DNA of 64,000 nucleotides, from the NCBI GenBank assembly GCA_034522155.1, contig JAXHLP010000005.1, positions 372,001 through 436,000 of the forward strand, read 5' to 3'. The position numbers and the translations under genes are program-made. Below, in pieces: positions 1 through 8,740 of this stretch. This stretch comes from Salinilacustrithrix sp034522155 (GTDB lineage Bacteria > Actinomycetota > Acidimicrobiia > Acidimicrobiales > Salinilacustritrichaceae). Under the pieces are notes generated by a model. That model was not told the DNA's origin and did not search any database. It saw only the letters and a list, made by a program, of their open reading frames with translations. Position 1 is the first letter of the stretch, and each line of letters opens with the position of its first letter.

Positions 1-27
1 GTCGGACAGGAAGGGATAGGTAGCCAC
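1..27 (-). CDS. N-terminus of a protein running off the window (partial)
   Basis: A minus-strand GTG at 27 opens a frame reading MATYPFLSD up to the window edge. It is preceded on that strand by AGGAG (plus positions 34-38) with a six-base spacer, a good ribosome binding site. The gene lies 77 bases downstream of the TetR gene on the same strand, so the two may be co-transcribed. Only nine residues are visible. They resemble the start of some actinobacterial SCP2-like proteins, but that is an impression and no function can be assigned. Confidence 0.5.
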
Positions 28-104
28 GGATCGCTCCTGAAGTCGGGGGATGGATGGTCGTCCGGGTGCGTGCTCCAGCCGCCCCAGCGGAGTGGAAACG
101 GACG

Positions 105-755
105 TTACCTCAGAGCGGCGGCGGCGTGGTCCGAATGCGCCGCGAGGCTACGGACGACGCTGGCGCCCACGTAGCGCGCCAGTTCGTCGATGGTCACGCC
201 GAGGCGTCCGGTGCGGTGGTAGTGGCTGTAGTAAGCCACCGGTCCGACGACGTCGAGCGCGAGCAGCATCGGGTCCTCGTCCACGATCGTGCCCTCGGCC
301 TGGCCCTGCTCGATGATGCGGCGGGCGTCGCGGAGGTGCTGGTTGGTGCCCTTCCGGCGGGCGGCGGTCGACTCCGTCCCGGCTTCGACCTCGAGCAGGG
401 AGAAGAACGGGGCATGGTCGGCCATGAAGCGCAGCGACGCCTCGGTGCCGGTGCGGATCTGGCGCAGCGGTGGATCGTCGGGGTCGATGGCGGCGCCCTG
501 GTGCTTGCGCAGCCGGAGCCGGATGTCGGCGGCGACCTCGGTGAACAGGGCTTCCTTGTTCTCGAAGTACCAATAGAAGAGGCCCTTGGCGACGCCGGCC
601 GCCTCGACGATGTCCTTGATCCGGGTCTCGGCGTACCCGCGCTCGGCGAACAGCGTGGCTGCGCAGTCGACGAGTTGCTGCTTGCGCTCACGGCCCTGGG
701 CGGTCAGCTCGCGATCGGGGTCGAGGGTGGTGCCGGACGCACCGGATGGAGACAC
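105..755 (-). CDS. TetR/AcrR family transcriptional regulator
   Basis: A 216-residue protein from the GTG at 755. Residues about 25-71 form the TetR DNA-binding domain: a helix, then the helix-turn-helix around residues 45-66 (TRIKDIVEAAGVAKGLFYWYF). The alpha-helical remainder would be the ligand-binding and dimerisation domain; the ligand is not predictable. The open frame continues upstream to 1157, but that part runs antisense through the ferredoxin gene and has no TetR-like sequence, so the short start was chosen. The gene is divergent from the ferredoxin at 822. A perfect 18-bp palindrome (775-792) lies between the starts and is the obvious operator candidate for autorepression and ferredoxin control. 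Confidence 0.9.
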   Translation of the reverse strand: MSPSGASGTTLDPDRELTAQGRERKQQLVDCAATLFAERGYAETRIKDIVEAAGVAKGLFYWYFENKEALFTEVAADIRLRLRKHQGAAIDPDDPPLRQIRTGTEASLRFMADHAPFFSLLEVEAGTESTAARRKGTNQHLRDARRIIEQGQAEGTIVDEDPMLLALDVVGPVAYYSHYHRTGRLGVTIDELARYVGASVVRSLAAHSDHAAAALR

Positions 756-774
756 GGGTGAAGTGAACTCCGCG

Positions 775-792
775 CTTGACCCCGGGGTCAAG
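775..792. promoter_or_regulatory. Perfect 18-bp palindrome, candidate TetR operator
   Basis: CTTGACCCCGGGGTCAAG is identical to its own reverse complement. It lies 20 bases upstream of the TetR start and 30 bases upstream of the ferredoxin start. TTGACC on the minus strand is spaced 17 bases from a weak -10 (GTTCAC) seven bases before the TetR GTG. The plus-strand half overlaps the expected -35 position of the ferredoxin promoter. A bound dimer would therefore block both promoters. Binding by the adjacent TetR is inferred. Confidence 0.65.
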
Positions 793-807
793 CAGCCGCC
801 CGGTTGG

Positions 808-813
808 TACCGT
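808..813 (+). promoter_or_regulatory. -10 element (TACCGT) for a leaderless ferredoxin mRNA
   Basis: TACCGT is followed by eight bases and then the GTG at 822, placing transcription and translation starts at or next to each other. This is one reason for preferring GTG 822 over the in-frame TTG at 804. Confidence 0.4.
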
Positions 814-821
814 GCCCGGTC

Positions 822-1127
822 GTGGCCGCCAGCACCCGCGCCGAACGTCTCGAGCACCGCGAGCGGAATCCCAAGTGGCAGAACCCGCCGCTGTACATCG
901 ACATGTCGATCTGCATCAACTGCGACACCTGCATCCGGCACTGCCCGCCGCAGTTCGGTGCGATCTTCAACCACGGCATCGACGTGATCATCATTCCCGA
1001 GCTGTGCTCGGGCTGCGAGAAGTGCATCGAGCCCTGTCCGGTCGACTGCATCTTCCCGGTCGAGGACGAGGTCGAGACGCCGCTCGATTGGTGGAAAGCG
1101 CTCGAACGCGACGACCCGTATCGCTGA
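822..1127 (+). CDS. Ferredoxin with two [4Fe-4S] clusters
   Basis: A 101-residue protein. Two CxxCxxCxxxCP motifs are complete: Cys31/34/37/41 and Cys62/65/68/72, the pattern of bacterial-type dicluster ferredoxins that carry low-potential electrons. An extra Cys76 follows the second motif. There is an acidic C-terminal tail with tandem tryptophans. The 30 residues before the first cluster are charged and not conserved in obvious ways. The GTG at 822 was preferred because a TACCGT -10 element precedes it by eight bases; TTG 804 is the alternative. The redox partner is not in the window; the divergent TetR suggests inducible expression. Confidence 0.9.
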   Translation: MAASTRAERLEHRERNPKWQNPPLYIDMSICINCDTCIRHCPPQFGAIFNHGIDVIIIPELCSGCEKCIEPCPVDCIFPVEDEVETPLDWWKALERDDPYR

Positions 1128-1342
1128 TCTCACGGATCCTGCCGGATCATCGACCATTTCTCCGAAATCGGCTCAAGGTCCGCTGACCGCGGGCCGATCA
1201 CGAGCCCATCAGACCAACGACCCGCTCACTCCCCGGGAGTCGTCGGCAAGAACACGGACACTCCCGATCGTCTGATCGCGGTGCTGCCGTCGTCGAGGCC
1301 GCGTTCGTCCTGCCTGTCCTGCTGCTGATCGTCATCGGCATC

Positions 1343-1825
1343 ATGGAGTTCGGCCAGGTTTTCCAGAAGTCGCTCACGATGAGTGAGGCGACCCGGTCGG
1401 GCGCCCGCCTGGGTGCGGCCCAACCCCGCCAGGACGGCTACCAGGATGACGTCGCGCTCGCGGTCCAGGAGACGTTGAAGAACACCGCTGGCGACTCGAT
1501 GGAGTACCTGTCGGTCTACCGCGCCCACCCGGACACCGGCGACCCGTGGCACGGATCGGACCCGGAGAGCTGCACCGACGACTGCTTCCGGTACGTCTGG
1601 GACGCGACCAACGACACGTGGGTCCTGGACTCTGACAGTCCCGATTGGCCGGCGCTGGAGCAGTTCGCATGCGGCGACACCACCGACACCGACTACCTCG
1701 GCGTGTACGTCCGCGGCCAGCACAGGATGTCGACCTCGATCCTCCCCGGCAGCATCTCCCTCTCGGAGCGCACCGTGATGCGCCTCGAGCCGCTGCCCCT
1801 CGCAGACACGTGCAAGCCCGGATGA
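1343..1825 (+). CDS. TadE-like pilus assembly protein; 5' end uncertain
   Basis: The frame carries a TadE signature, RGAAVVEAAFVLPVLLLIVIG, encoded from about 1277 and leading straight into the ATG at 1343 (MEFGQ). TadE-like proteins are pilin-like, single-pass proteins of Flp/Tad systems with this N-terminal membrane segment. The frame is open from 1187, after a TGA at 1184, but contains no ATG, GTG or TTG before 1343; starting at 1343 would remove most of the membrane segment. The listed coordinates are the conservative choice. The C-terminal half has several cysteines (CTDDC, FACGD, DTC) that could form disulfides. The stop overlaps the next start as ATGA. Confidence 0.7.
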   Translation: MEFGQVFQKSLTMSEATRSGARLGAAQPRQDGYQDDVALAVQETLKNTAGDSMEYLSVYRAHPDTGDPWHGSDPESCTDDCFRYVWDATNDTWVLDSDSPDWPALEQFACGDTTDTDYLGVYVRGQHRMSTSILPGSISLSERTVMRLEPLPLADTCKPG

Positions 1826-3585
1826 TCTCCCGACTCGCCTCCGTGGCCCATCGCCGCAGGTCCTTCCGGCGCCGACGTGACCGCGGCGAGCGCGGTGTCG
1901 TGCTCGTCTACACGGCATTGATGGCTGCGACCATCGTCGGCTTCGCCGGATTCTCGGTGGACTTCGGCCGATGGTACATCGAGTCGGCGCGTGTCCAGAA
2001 CGCGACCGACGCCGCCGCGCTCGGCGGTGTCGTGCAGATCTCGACGGACTTCGACGACGCCGAGGACATCTCGCGGGGGCTCCTCGAAGGGCACGGATAC
2101 GACGATCCCAACCAGATCGAGGTCGGCTACGGCGACTCGGTCAACCAGATGCGCGTGACCACGTCGAGCACGGTCGACAACGTGTTCGCCTCGATCTTCG
2201 GTGTGGACCAGACCACCATCACGCGCAGCGCGCTGGCCGAGTACCTCGGTCCGGTCCCACTCGGCTCGCCGGAGAACAGCCTGGGCAACGACCCCGACAG
2301 CGCGGTCGAGCCGCCTGACTACTGGCTCAACATCGCCGGACCCGACGCGACCAAGCAGAGCGGTGACCGCTTCGCCGCCAAGAACTGCGGCAACAGCGTC
2401 GCCAACTGCGACAGCGCCGAGAACCCGAACAACCTCGACTACTCGCGGGACGGCTACTTCTTCTCCGTCGACGTCGACGCCGCCACCGGCCAGAACCTGG
2501 AGGTCCAGCTCTGGGACGGGATCATGGCCTACGTCGGGGACTACTGCGAGGCGGGAACGTTGCCGGACGCGGCGGAGCGTGCCGACCTCGCGACCTGGTA
2601 CGCCGACGCCGACGAGCGCTACACCGGAGGCACCCAGACGAATCCCGGGCCGTACTGCACCGGCGACCAGGACATCTCCGGCGACGACGTCGAGCTCACG
2701 GTGATCGTGCGCGAACCCGACGACACCCCGTGGCTGTCGACCGACAACCCGGTCGTGACCGACGCCGGTTGCGAGCCCACGACGCTGCCGTCGTACGACA
2801 CCCGGAACGGGCCGAGCATCTACCAGATGTTGAAGCAGGACGGCGCCGATTACGACCCGGCCTTCGCATCGATGTTCCGACGTTGGGCGACCGTGTGCGA
2901 GATCCAGGCAGAGAACGTCGTGTCCGGGGAGTACCTCGTGCAGCTCCGCAGCAACGTGGCCGACACGAATCTCACGACCTTCGACGACCAGCTCACCTAC
3001 GACCCGTCGATCTCGACCGGCGGCCACAACCGCTTCTCGATGCGGGTCGGATTCGACGACGACGGCCTCGACAACACGCCGGTCGTCGGCAACGGTGTGC
3101 AGCTCTACGCCAACGGCAAGTTCCCGATCTACGCCAACGAGAACGGCTCGAACACCGACTTCTACCTGGCACGGGTCGACCAGCGGTACCAGGGACGGAG
3201 CCTGAACGTGACCCTGTTCGACCTCGGCGACGCCTCGCAGGCGGGCACGTTGCGCGTCCAGCCCCCCGAAGAGGCCAAGCTCGGCGGTGCAAGCGGCAGC
3301 GATCTCGATTGGTTCAGCGGCTGCAACTTCTACAAGGACGATCCCGACGACGGCACGTTCAACACGGACCCGAGCACGTGCCAGATCAACGACGTCAGGT
3401 TCTCGAACGGCTATCAGGGTCGCATCGTCGAGGTCGTCGTCCCGATCCCTGACGACTACTGGTGCGACCGCGACGATCCGGACGGCTGTTGGATCAAGGT
3501 CCTCGCAGACTTCCCGGGCGGCGTCAACGACACGACCACGTGGGCGGCCGAAGTCATCGGCGACCCCGTGCGGCTCGTGGAGTAG
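1822..3585 (+). CDS. TadE/TadG-like pilus assembly protein with large extracytoplasmic part
   Basis: A 587-residue protein beginning in an ATGA overlap with the TadE-like gene. After an arginine-rich N-terminus (residues 10-21) comes the Tad-like segment RGERGVVLVYTALMAATIVG. The following SVDFGRWYIESARVQNATDAAALGG is typical of putative Flp pilus-assembly TadE/G-like proteins, in which a single membrane helix precedes an exported domain. The remaining 500 residues are acidic, rich in Asp, Asn and Gly, with scattered cysteine pairs and no domain I recognise. Such proteins are thought to sit at the base or tip of the Flp pilus; that role is inferred from family and context. Confidence 0.8.
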   Translation: MISRLASVAHRRRSFRRRRDRGERGVVLVYTALMAATIVGFAGFSVDFGRWYIESARVQNATDAAALGGVVQISTDFDDAEDISRGLLEGHGYDDPNQIEVGYGDSVNQMRVTTSSTVDNVFASIFGVDQTTITRSALAEYLGPVPLGSPENSLGNDPDSAVEPPDYWLNIAGPDATKQSGDRFAAKNCGNSVANCDSAENPNNLDYSRDGYFFSVDVDAATGQNLEVQLWDGIMAYVGDYCEAGTLPDAAERADLATWYADADERYTGGTQTNPGPYCTGDQDISGDDVELTVIVREPDDTPWLSTDNPVVTDAGCEPTTLPSYDTRNGPSIYQMLKQDGADYDPAFASMFRRWATVCEIQAENVVSGEYLVQLRSNVADTNLTTFDDQLTYDPSISTGGHNRFSMRVGFDDDGLDNTPVVGNGVQLYANGKFPIYANENGSNTDFYLARVDQRYQGRSLNVTLFDLGDASQAGTLRVQPPEEAKLGGASGSDLDWFSGCNFYKDDPDDGTFNTDPSTCQINDVRFSNGYQGRIVEVVVPIPDDYWCDRDDPDGCWIKVLADFPGGVNDTTTWAAEVIGDPVRLVE

Positions 3586-3808
3586 CGAATCGGTCGCAGC
3601 CGCGTGATCACGGACGAACCGGCGAATCCCGCAAATCTCGAATTCCCTCTTCAGATTCGTGTTCGTCTGCCGATGAAGTACTGAGAGCGCGCACAGGTAG
3701 GAGTGAGCGAAGGGCCACCAAAGCCCCGCCAGCCTGCGGCTGCGATGAATGCGAACCATCTACCTGGACGTGCTCTCGGCGAACCGTACGATCCCAAAGG
3801 GGAACCTG

Positions 3809-4588
3809 GTGAAGAAGAAGCGCGTGACCCTCATTGCCGCCATCGCCCTCGTGGTGGTCGGCACGCTGGCCCTGGTGATGTATGTGAACCGGGCCGAGGA
3901 CCGGGCACTGGCGGGCGAGGAGCTCGTGGACGTGCTGGTGCTCGACTCCGACGTCCCCGCCGGCACGCCGGCAGCCGAACTGCAGAGCTTCGTCCGGACC
4001 GAAGCGGTCCCCACGAAGGTGCAGGCCGAGGGCGCCCTGGCCAGCATCCAGGACGCTGACGGCATGGTGGCCAAGGTCGACCTCGTCGAGGGCGAGCAGC
4101 TCACCCGGAGCCGGCTGGTCACCGCCGAGGACTACAACTCGCTCCAGGCCCGCCAGGGTCGCGGTGGCGGCAACGTGAGCGTGCCCGAGGGGCTGCTCGA
4201 GATCACGGTGCCGCTCGATCCGGTGCGCACCGTCGGCGGCACCGTCCGTCCGGGCGACCTCGTGGGCGTCATCGCCTCGTTCACCGCCATCCAGGACGAG
4301 GGCACCGCCGAGATCAACGGCAAGGACACCTCCGGGTTCCTGCTCCACAAGGTGCTCGTGACCAACGTGCAGGGTGCGCCGGTGGATGATCCCACCCGTG
4401 CCGCCACCGCCGAGGATCGGGCGCCGACGCCCGGCGGCAACCTGTTCGTGACCCTGGCCGTGGACGCGGCCTCGGCCGAGCGTCTGGTGTTCGCCTCGAG
4501 CTACGGCGACGTCTGGCTGGCCATCGAGCCCTCCGATGCCGGCGAGGCCGGCACTGCGATCCAGACCACCGATCGAATCTACGGCTGA
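3809..4588 (+). CDS. cpaB: Flp pilus assembly protein CpaB/RcpC
   Basis: A 259-residue protein with a basic start, one membrane helix at about residues 6-26, and a SAF-like domain after it (VLVLDSDVPAGTPAAEL), followed by a beta-rich region. This matches CpaB/RcpC, a periplasm- or wall-facing Tad assembly protein. GTG 3809 was chosen because a purine-rich AAAGGGGAA lies about six bases upstream; the frame extends to 3749 but the extra residues are not membrane-like. A gap of 223 bases separates it from the TadG-like gene, the only substantial break in the cluster, so a separate promoter is possible. It is followed one base later by the CpaE-like gene. Confidence 0.85.
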   Translation: MKKKRVTLIAAIALVVVGTLALVMYVNRAEDRALAGEELVDVLVLDSDVPAGTPAAELQSFVRTEAVPTKVQAEGALASIQDADGMVAKVDLVEGEQLTRSRLVTAEDYNSLQARQGRGGGNVSVPEGLLEITVPLDPVRTVGGTVRPGDLVGVIASFTAIQDEGTAEINGKDTSGFLLHKVLVTNVQGAPVDDPTRAATAEDRAPTPGGNLFVTLAVDAASAERLVFASSYGDVWLAIEPSDAGEAGTAIQTTDRIYG

Positions 4589-4589
4589 G

Positions 4590-5426
4590 ATGGGAGTCTC
4601 CACCTTGACCGCTCCTGACCAGGGGCCGGCCGGTGCGGACCGCAGCGGGGCCCCGAACCGGCTCATCACCATCCTGTCCCCCAAGGGAGGATCGGGGAAG
4701 ACCTCGGTCGGGACCAACCTGGCCGTGGCCCTCGCCGCTCGCTACCCGCGGGAGGTCGTGCTGATCGATCTCGACCTCCAGTTCGGTGACGTCGCCTCGG
4801 TTCTGCGCCAGCATCCGTCGGCCACGATCGGCGACCTCGTCCGCAAGTGGCCGGTGGACAGCGCCACCCTCAAGCTGGCGCTGACCTCGCACCCCACCGG
4901 CCTCTACACGCTCTGCGCGCCGGTCAGCCCGGCCGACGCCGACGCGGTCGGTGCCGAGCACGTCACTGGGGTGCTCACCGCCCTGCACGCATCCTTCCCG
5001 TTCGTGGTCGTCGATACCGACCCCGGCCTGTCCGAGCGGGTGCTCTCGGCACTGGACATGTCCACCGACATCGTCATGGTGTGCGCCACCGAGATGCCCT
5101 CGATCCGCGGGCTCTCCAAGGCGCTCGAAGCCCTCGATGTCATCGGGCTCACCGAACCCGAGCGACACTTCCTGCTCAACCGGTCCTCCCCCAAGGTCGG
5201 CCTCGAGTTCGAGGAGATCGAGCAGGCGATCGGTGCGAAGATCGACGTCGAAGTCCCCAGCTCACTCGACATGGTCAAGGCCACCAACGGCGGCATCCCG
5301 ATCATGGAGTCCCAGACCAACGACACCCTGGTGAAGGCGTTCCAACGTCTCGCCGACCGGTTCGACCCCGCCGCCAGCGATGCCGCTGCCGGCGGCGGAC
5401 ACCGGCTGTTCAAGCGGAAGGCCTGA
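4590..5426 (+). CDS. cpaE: CpaE-like MinD/ParA family ATPase of the Tad system
   Basis: A 278-residue P-loop protein. Residues 31-39 (PKGGSGKTS) are the deviant Walker A motif of the MinD/ParA class, followed by VVLIDLDLQFGD and VVVDTDPGLSE, the downstream nucleotide-binding segments. CpaE/TadZ proteins use this fold to position the Tad machine. There is no obvious N-terminal receiver-like domain, so it is the short form. It starts two bases after cpaB and is followed two bases later by cpaF, all in one operon. Confidence 0.85.
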   Translation: MGVSTLTAPDQGPAGADRSGAPNRLITILSPKGGSGKTSVGTNLAVALAARYPREVVLIDLDLQFGDVASVLRQHPSATIGDLVRKWPVDSATLKLALTSHPTGLYTLCAPVSPADADAVGAEHVTGVLTALHASFPFVVVDTDPGLSERVLSALDMSTDIVMVCATEMPSIRGLSKALEALDVIGLTEPERHFLLNRSSPKVGLEFEEIEQAIGAKIDVEVPSSLDMVKATNGGIPIMESQTNDTLVKAFQRLADRFDPAASDAAAGGGHRLFKRKA

Positions 5427-5428
5427 CG

Positions 5429-6826
5429 GTGAAGCTCGGCGAACGCGTACAGCAGGCGTCGGAGCCGCTCGATCTCGAGCTGCCCGACACGCCAGGCGAG
5501 GACAGCGACGACGCGCACGGCGCCGACGTCAAGATGACGGCGGCGCTGCTCGAATCCGAGACGTTCAGCGAGTTGCGCGCCAAGGTCCAGGACGCCCTGC
5601 TCCTCACCCTCGGCAACCGGGCATCGGACCCGGCCATGGACGACGAGGAGCTCAAGCGCCTCGCCAAGGCCGAGATGACCAAGGTGCTCGAGGCCGAAGA
5701 GATGCCGCTCTCCGAGACCGAGCGCCAGCGCCTCGTCGACGTCATCAACGCCGACCTGCTCGGCTACGGGCCGATCCAGCCGCTGCTCAGCGACCCGGCG
5801 GTCTCCGAGATCATGGTCAACTCGACCAAGTCGATCTACGTGGAGAAGAACGGCCGGCTCACCCAGGCCGACATCCGGTTCAACGACGAACCGAACCTGC
5901 GCAAGGTCATCAACCGCATCGTGGCGCCGCTCGGACGTCGGATCGACGAGTCGTCCCCGATGGTCGACGCCCGGCTCCCCGACGGTTCCCGCGTCTGCGC
6001 CGTGATCCCCCCGCTCGCGGTCGACGGTTCGACGCTGACGATCCGGAAGTTCGCGACCAAGCACTTCACCGCCGAGGACCTCATCGAGAAGTCGAGCGCC
6101 ACGATCGAGTCCCTCTACATGATCGCTGCGTGCGTCCACGCCGAGCTCAACATCCTGGTGAGCGGCGGTACCGGCTCGGGCAAGACAACGCTGTTGAACG
6201 TGCTGTCGTCGTTCATCCCCGAGACCGATCGCATCATCACGATCGAGGACGTCGTCGAGCTCCAGCTCCTCCAGCACCATGTGATCCGGCTCGAGTCCCG
6301 GCCCGGCAACGCCGAGGGCAAGGGTGAGGTGCCGATCCGCGATCTGGTGCGGACGTCGCTGCGCATGCGCCCCGACCGCGTCGTCGTCGGTGAGTGCCGT
6401 GGCGGCGAGGCGCTCGACATGTTGCAGGCGATGAACACGGGCCACGACGGCTCGCTGTCGACGCTGCACGCCAACACGCCTCGGGACGCCATGACCCGCC
6501 TGGAGACCATGGTCCTCATGGCGGGTATCGAGTTCCCGATCAGCGCGATCCGTCAGCAGATCGCCGGTGCCATCGATCTCGTCGTCCAGGTCGGACGGTT
6601 GCGGGACGGCTCACGCCGGATCGTGCAGATCTGCGAGGTCGGCCGCGTCAAGGGCGAGGAGATCGAGGTCACCCCGATCTTCGAGTTCGACCACTCGCCC
6701 GGCCTCGACGCCGATGGGCGGGTGCTCGGATCCCTGAAGCCGACCGGCTACCGGCCCACCTTCATCCAGCGCATCCGAGAGATGGGCGTGGAGTTCGAGG
6801 ATCGAATCTTCGGAGGAGAGCAATGA
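5429..6826 (+). CDS. cpaF: CpaF/TadA family secretion ATPase
   Basis: A 465-residue protein of the type II/IV secretion ATPase family that powers pilus assembly from the cytoplasmic face. Residues 246-253 (GGTGSGKT) are Walker A, the Asp box follows (TIEDVVELQL), Walker B-like RVVVGECRGGEALD spans about 317-330, and the His box is GHDGSLSTLHANTP. The 100-residue N-terminal extension with LGYGPIQPLLSDPAVSEIMVN is the usual CpaF N-terminal domain. GTG 5429 lies two bases after the cpaE stop. The ATGA overlap with the next gene suggests translational coupling. Confidence 0.93.
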   Translation: MKLGERVQQASEPLDLELPDTPGEDSDDAHGADVKMTAALLESETFSELRAKVQDALLLTLGNRASDPAMDDEELKRLAKAEMTKVLEAEEMPLSETERQRLVDVINADLLGYGPIQPLLSDPAVSEIMVNSTKSIYVEKNGRLTQADIRFNDEPNLRKVINRIVAPLGRRIDESSPMVDARLPDGSRVCAVIPPLAVDGSTLTIRKFATKHFTAEDLIEKSSATIESLYMIAACVHAELNILVSGGTGSGKTTLLNVLSSFIPETDRIITIEDVVELQLLQHHVIRLESRPGNAEGKGEVPIRDLVRTSLRMRPDRVVVGECRGGEALDMLQAMNTGHDGSLSTLHANTPRDAMTRLETMVLMAGIEFPISAIRQQIAGAIDLVVQVGRLRDGSRRIVQICEVGRVKGEEIEVTPIFEFDHSPGLDADGRVLGSLKPTGYRPTFIQRIREMGVEFEDRIFGGEQ

Positions 6827-8706
6827 GATTGCGCGCCCTGTCCGTCGCGTCCATCCTGCTGGCGAGCGTCCTGGTCCTCGCTGGGCCGGTTGCCGCGCAG
6901 GCTGATGACCTCGTGATCGAGTCCGTCGACGCCGCCAGCTTTCCCCTGGTACGTGCCGAGGTGCGTGGGCCCGCGGTCGAGGGTGACCTCGACGACGCCT
7001 TCGTGGTCTCCGAGGACGGCGAGGAGGTCACGGCCGACGTCGTCCGGCTCCGCTCCGACGACCTCAACGTCGTCATCGCCATGGACGTGTCCGAGTCGAT
7101 GCTCGGCGAGCCGCTCGAGCGGGCCAAGGACGCGGTCGTAGAGATGCTCGACACGCTGCCCGAGGCAGTTCCCGTCCAGCTCGTGAGCTTCGGGCACACC
7201 GCGACAGTCCAGACGCCGTTCACCACCGACCGCGACGCCACGCGCGCCGCGGTCGACGGTCTGATCGCTGCCGGGGGCACCGCCCTCTTCGACGGGATCA
7301 CGACCAGCGTGAGCAGGCTGGAGAGCCAAGGCGGGACGAGCGCGCTGGTCGTTCTCGCCGACGGCGACGACAGCACCAGCGACGCCACGATCAACGACGC
7401 ACGGACGAGTCTCGCCGCTCAGGACATCACCACCCGCTTCGTCACCCTCGAGACCGAGTCGTTCGTCCCGGAGACCTTCGACGCCCTCGCCGAAGCCTCG
7501 GACGGGAGCGTGTTCTCCGTGGACGACGCCGAAGGATTCGGCGACGCGCTGCGTCAGGTCGGTGCCGGCTTCGGGACCAGCTACGAGATCCGGTACCGCT
7601 CGCAGTCATCGGGCGAGACGTCCGACCTCCAGGTGGCGCTGGCCGCTGACACGTCGATCTCGGCCACCACCGAGTTCGCGCACGAGGCCTCCGGCGAGTT
7701 CGTGCCCGACCTCGCCACCGGCGGCCGGACCGTCGAGGATGCAGGTGTGTTCGACTCGGCCCTCGTGCCGATCCTCGCGGCGATCTTCGTGAGCGCGGGT
7801 GCCGTCGTCTTCTACTTCGCACTCCGGAACTCCGAGGGCGCGATCGAGCGCCGTGAAGAACGCCGGGAGGGCCGGGTGGCCAAGAAGGAGGAGCGCAAGC
7901 GCCGGGTCAGCGGCATGCAGGAGCGGCTCGAGGGCCTGTCAGCACAGATGCTCGAGGCCAACAACCGCGGACGCTCGCTCGACGACATCCTCGATCGAGC
8001 CGGCCTCGCGGTCCGATCGAATGAGTTCGTCGTCGCGGTGTCCGCGGTGTCCATCGCGACGCTGCTCGTGGGCGTCCTCCTGTTCGGTGTCCCGTACTTC
8101 CTCCTCGCCGGGCTGCTGCCGCTCGCCGGGGTGCCCCTGGGCCTCAAGTTCCTCATGGCGCGGCGTCGCAAGACGTTCGTCAACCAGCTGGGCGACACGC
8201 TCCAGCTGATGACCGGCACCCTCCGCGCCGGCTACGGGCTCGGTCAGACGCTGGACTCGGTCAGTCGCGAGGCGGAGTCGCCGACGAGCGAGGAGTTCGC
8301 CCGGGTCGTCATGGAGACCCGCCTCGGGCGGAGCCTCGAGGACGCGCTGGATGCCATGTCGTACCGCATCCAGGCGCCGGACTTCGATTGGGTGGTGGAC
8401 GCCATCAAGATCCAGGCCAGCGTCGGCGGCGACCTGTCCGAGATCATCGAACAGGTCGGGGACACCATCCGCGCCCGGGTCCGCATCAAGCGCCAGGTCG
8501 ACGCGCTCACCGCCGAGGGCAAGATCTCGGCGCTCGTGCTGTTCTGCCTGCCCTTCGGCCTGCTCGGCTTCATCATGATGTCCAACCCGGGCTACATCGA
8601 GCCGATGCTGTCCACCGGCCTCGGCTACGTGATGCTCGGCGCCGCCGGGCTGATGATGCTCGTCGGCGGGCTGTGGCTCAAGAAGCTCGTGAATCCGGAG
8701 TTCTGA
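6823..8706 (+). CDS. tadB: Secreted von Willebrand A domain fused to TadB-type inner-membrane protein
   Basis: A 627-residue fusion. Residues 1-26 look like a signal peptide (ending PVAAQA). Residues about 80-250 form a VWA domain with a MIDAS metal site: DVSES at 88-92, a Thr in GGTALFDG (about 153) and the Asp-rich ADGDDS (about 179-184). A membrane helix at about 314-333 follows, then a very basic cytoplasmic stretch, and the T2SSF/TadB domain at about 400-620 with LMTGTLRAGYGLGQTLDSV and terminal helices. TadB is the membrane platform of the Tad machine; the VWA part would face outside and could bind pilins or surface ligands (inference). The start ATG overlaps the cpaF stop and is preceded by GGAGGAG. 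Confidence 0.85.
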   Translation: MRLRALSVASILLASVLVLAGPVAAQADDLVIESVDAASFPLVRAEVRGPAVEGDLDDAFVVSEDGEEVTADVVRLRSDDLNVVIAMDVSESMLGEPLERAKDAVVEMLDTLPEAVPVQLVSFGHTATVQTPFTTDRDATRAAVDGLIAAGGTALFDGITTSVSRLESQGGTSALVVLADGDDSTSDATINDARTSLAAQDITTRFVTLETESFVPETFDALAEASDGSVFSVDDAEGFGDALRQVGAGFGTSYEIRYRSQSSGETSDLQVALAADTSISATTEFAHEASGEFVPDLATGGRTVEDAGVFDSALVPILAAIFVSAGAVVFYFALRNSEGAIERREERREGRVAKKEERKRRVSGMQERLEGLSAQMLEANNRGRSLDDILDRAGLAVRSNEFVVAVSAVSIATLLVGVLLFGVPYFLLAGLLPLAGVPLGLKFLMARRRKTFVNQLGDTLQLMTGTLRAGYGLGQTLDSVSREAESPTSEEFARVVMETRLGRSLEDALDAMSYRIQAPDFDWVVDAIKIQASVGGDLSEIIEQVGDTIRARVRIKRQVDALTAEGKISALVLFCLPFGLLGFIMMSNPGYIEPMLSTGLGYVMLGAAGLMMLVGGLWLKKLVNPEF

Positions 8707-8740
8707 TGGAAGCGCTCACCAGTATGTGGAGGACAACGTC

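Noticed and set aside
105..1157. Extension of the TetR gene upstream to 1157
   Set aside because: The extra part lies antisense to the ferredoxin and lacks any TetR-like sequence; it also removes the operator region.
3603..3612. Palindrome CGTGATCACG after the TadG-like gene
   Set aside because: Only ten bases long and with no T-tract; too short to support a terminator or operator on its own.
1693..3759. 688-codon minus-strand frame opposite the TadE/G-like gene
   Set aside because: Composition is Val/Arg/Asp-rich without any motif, typical of a shadow frame, while the plus strand has a clear Tad motif.
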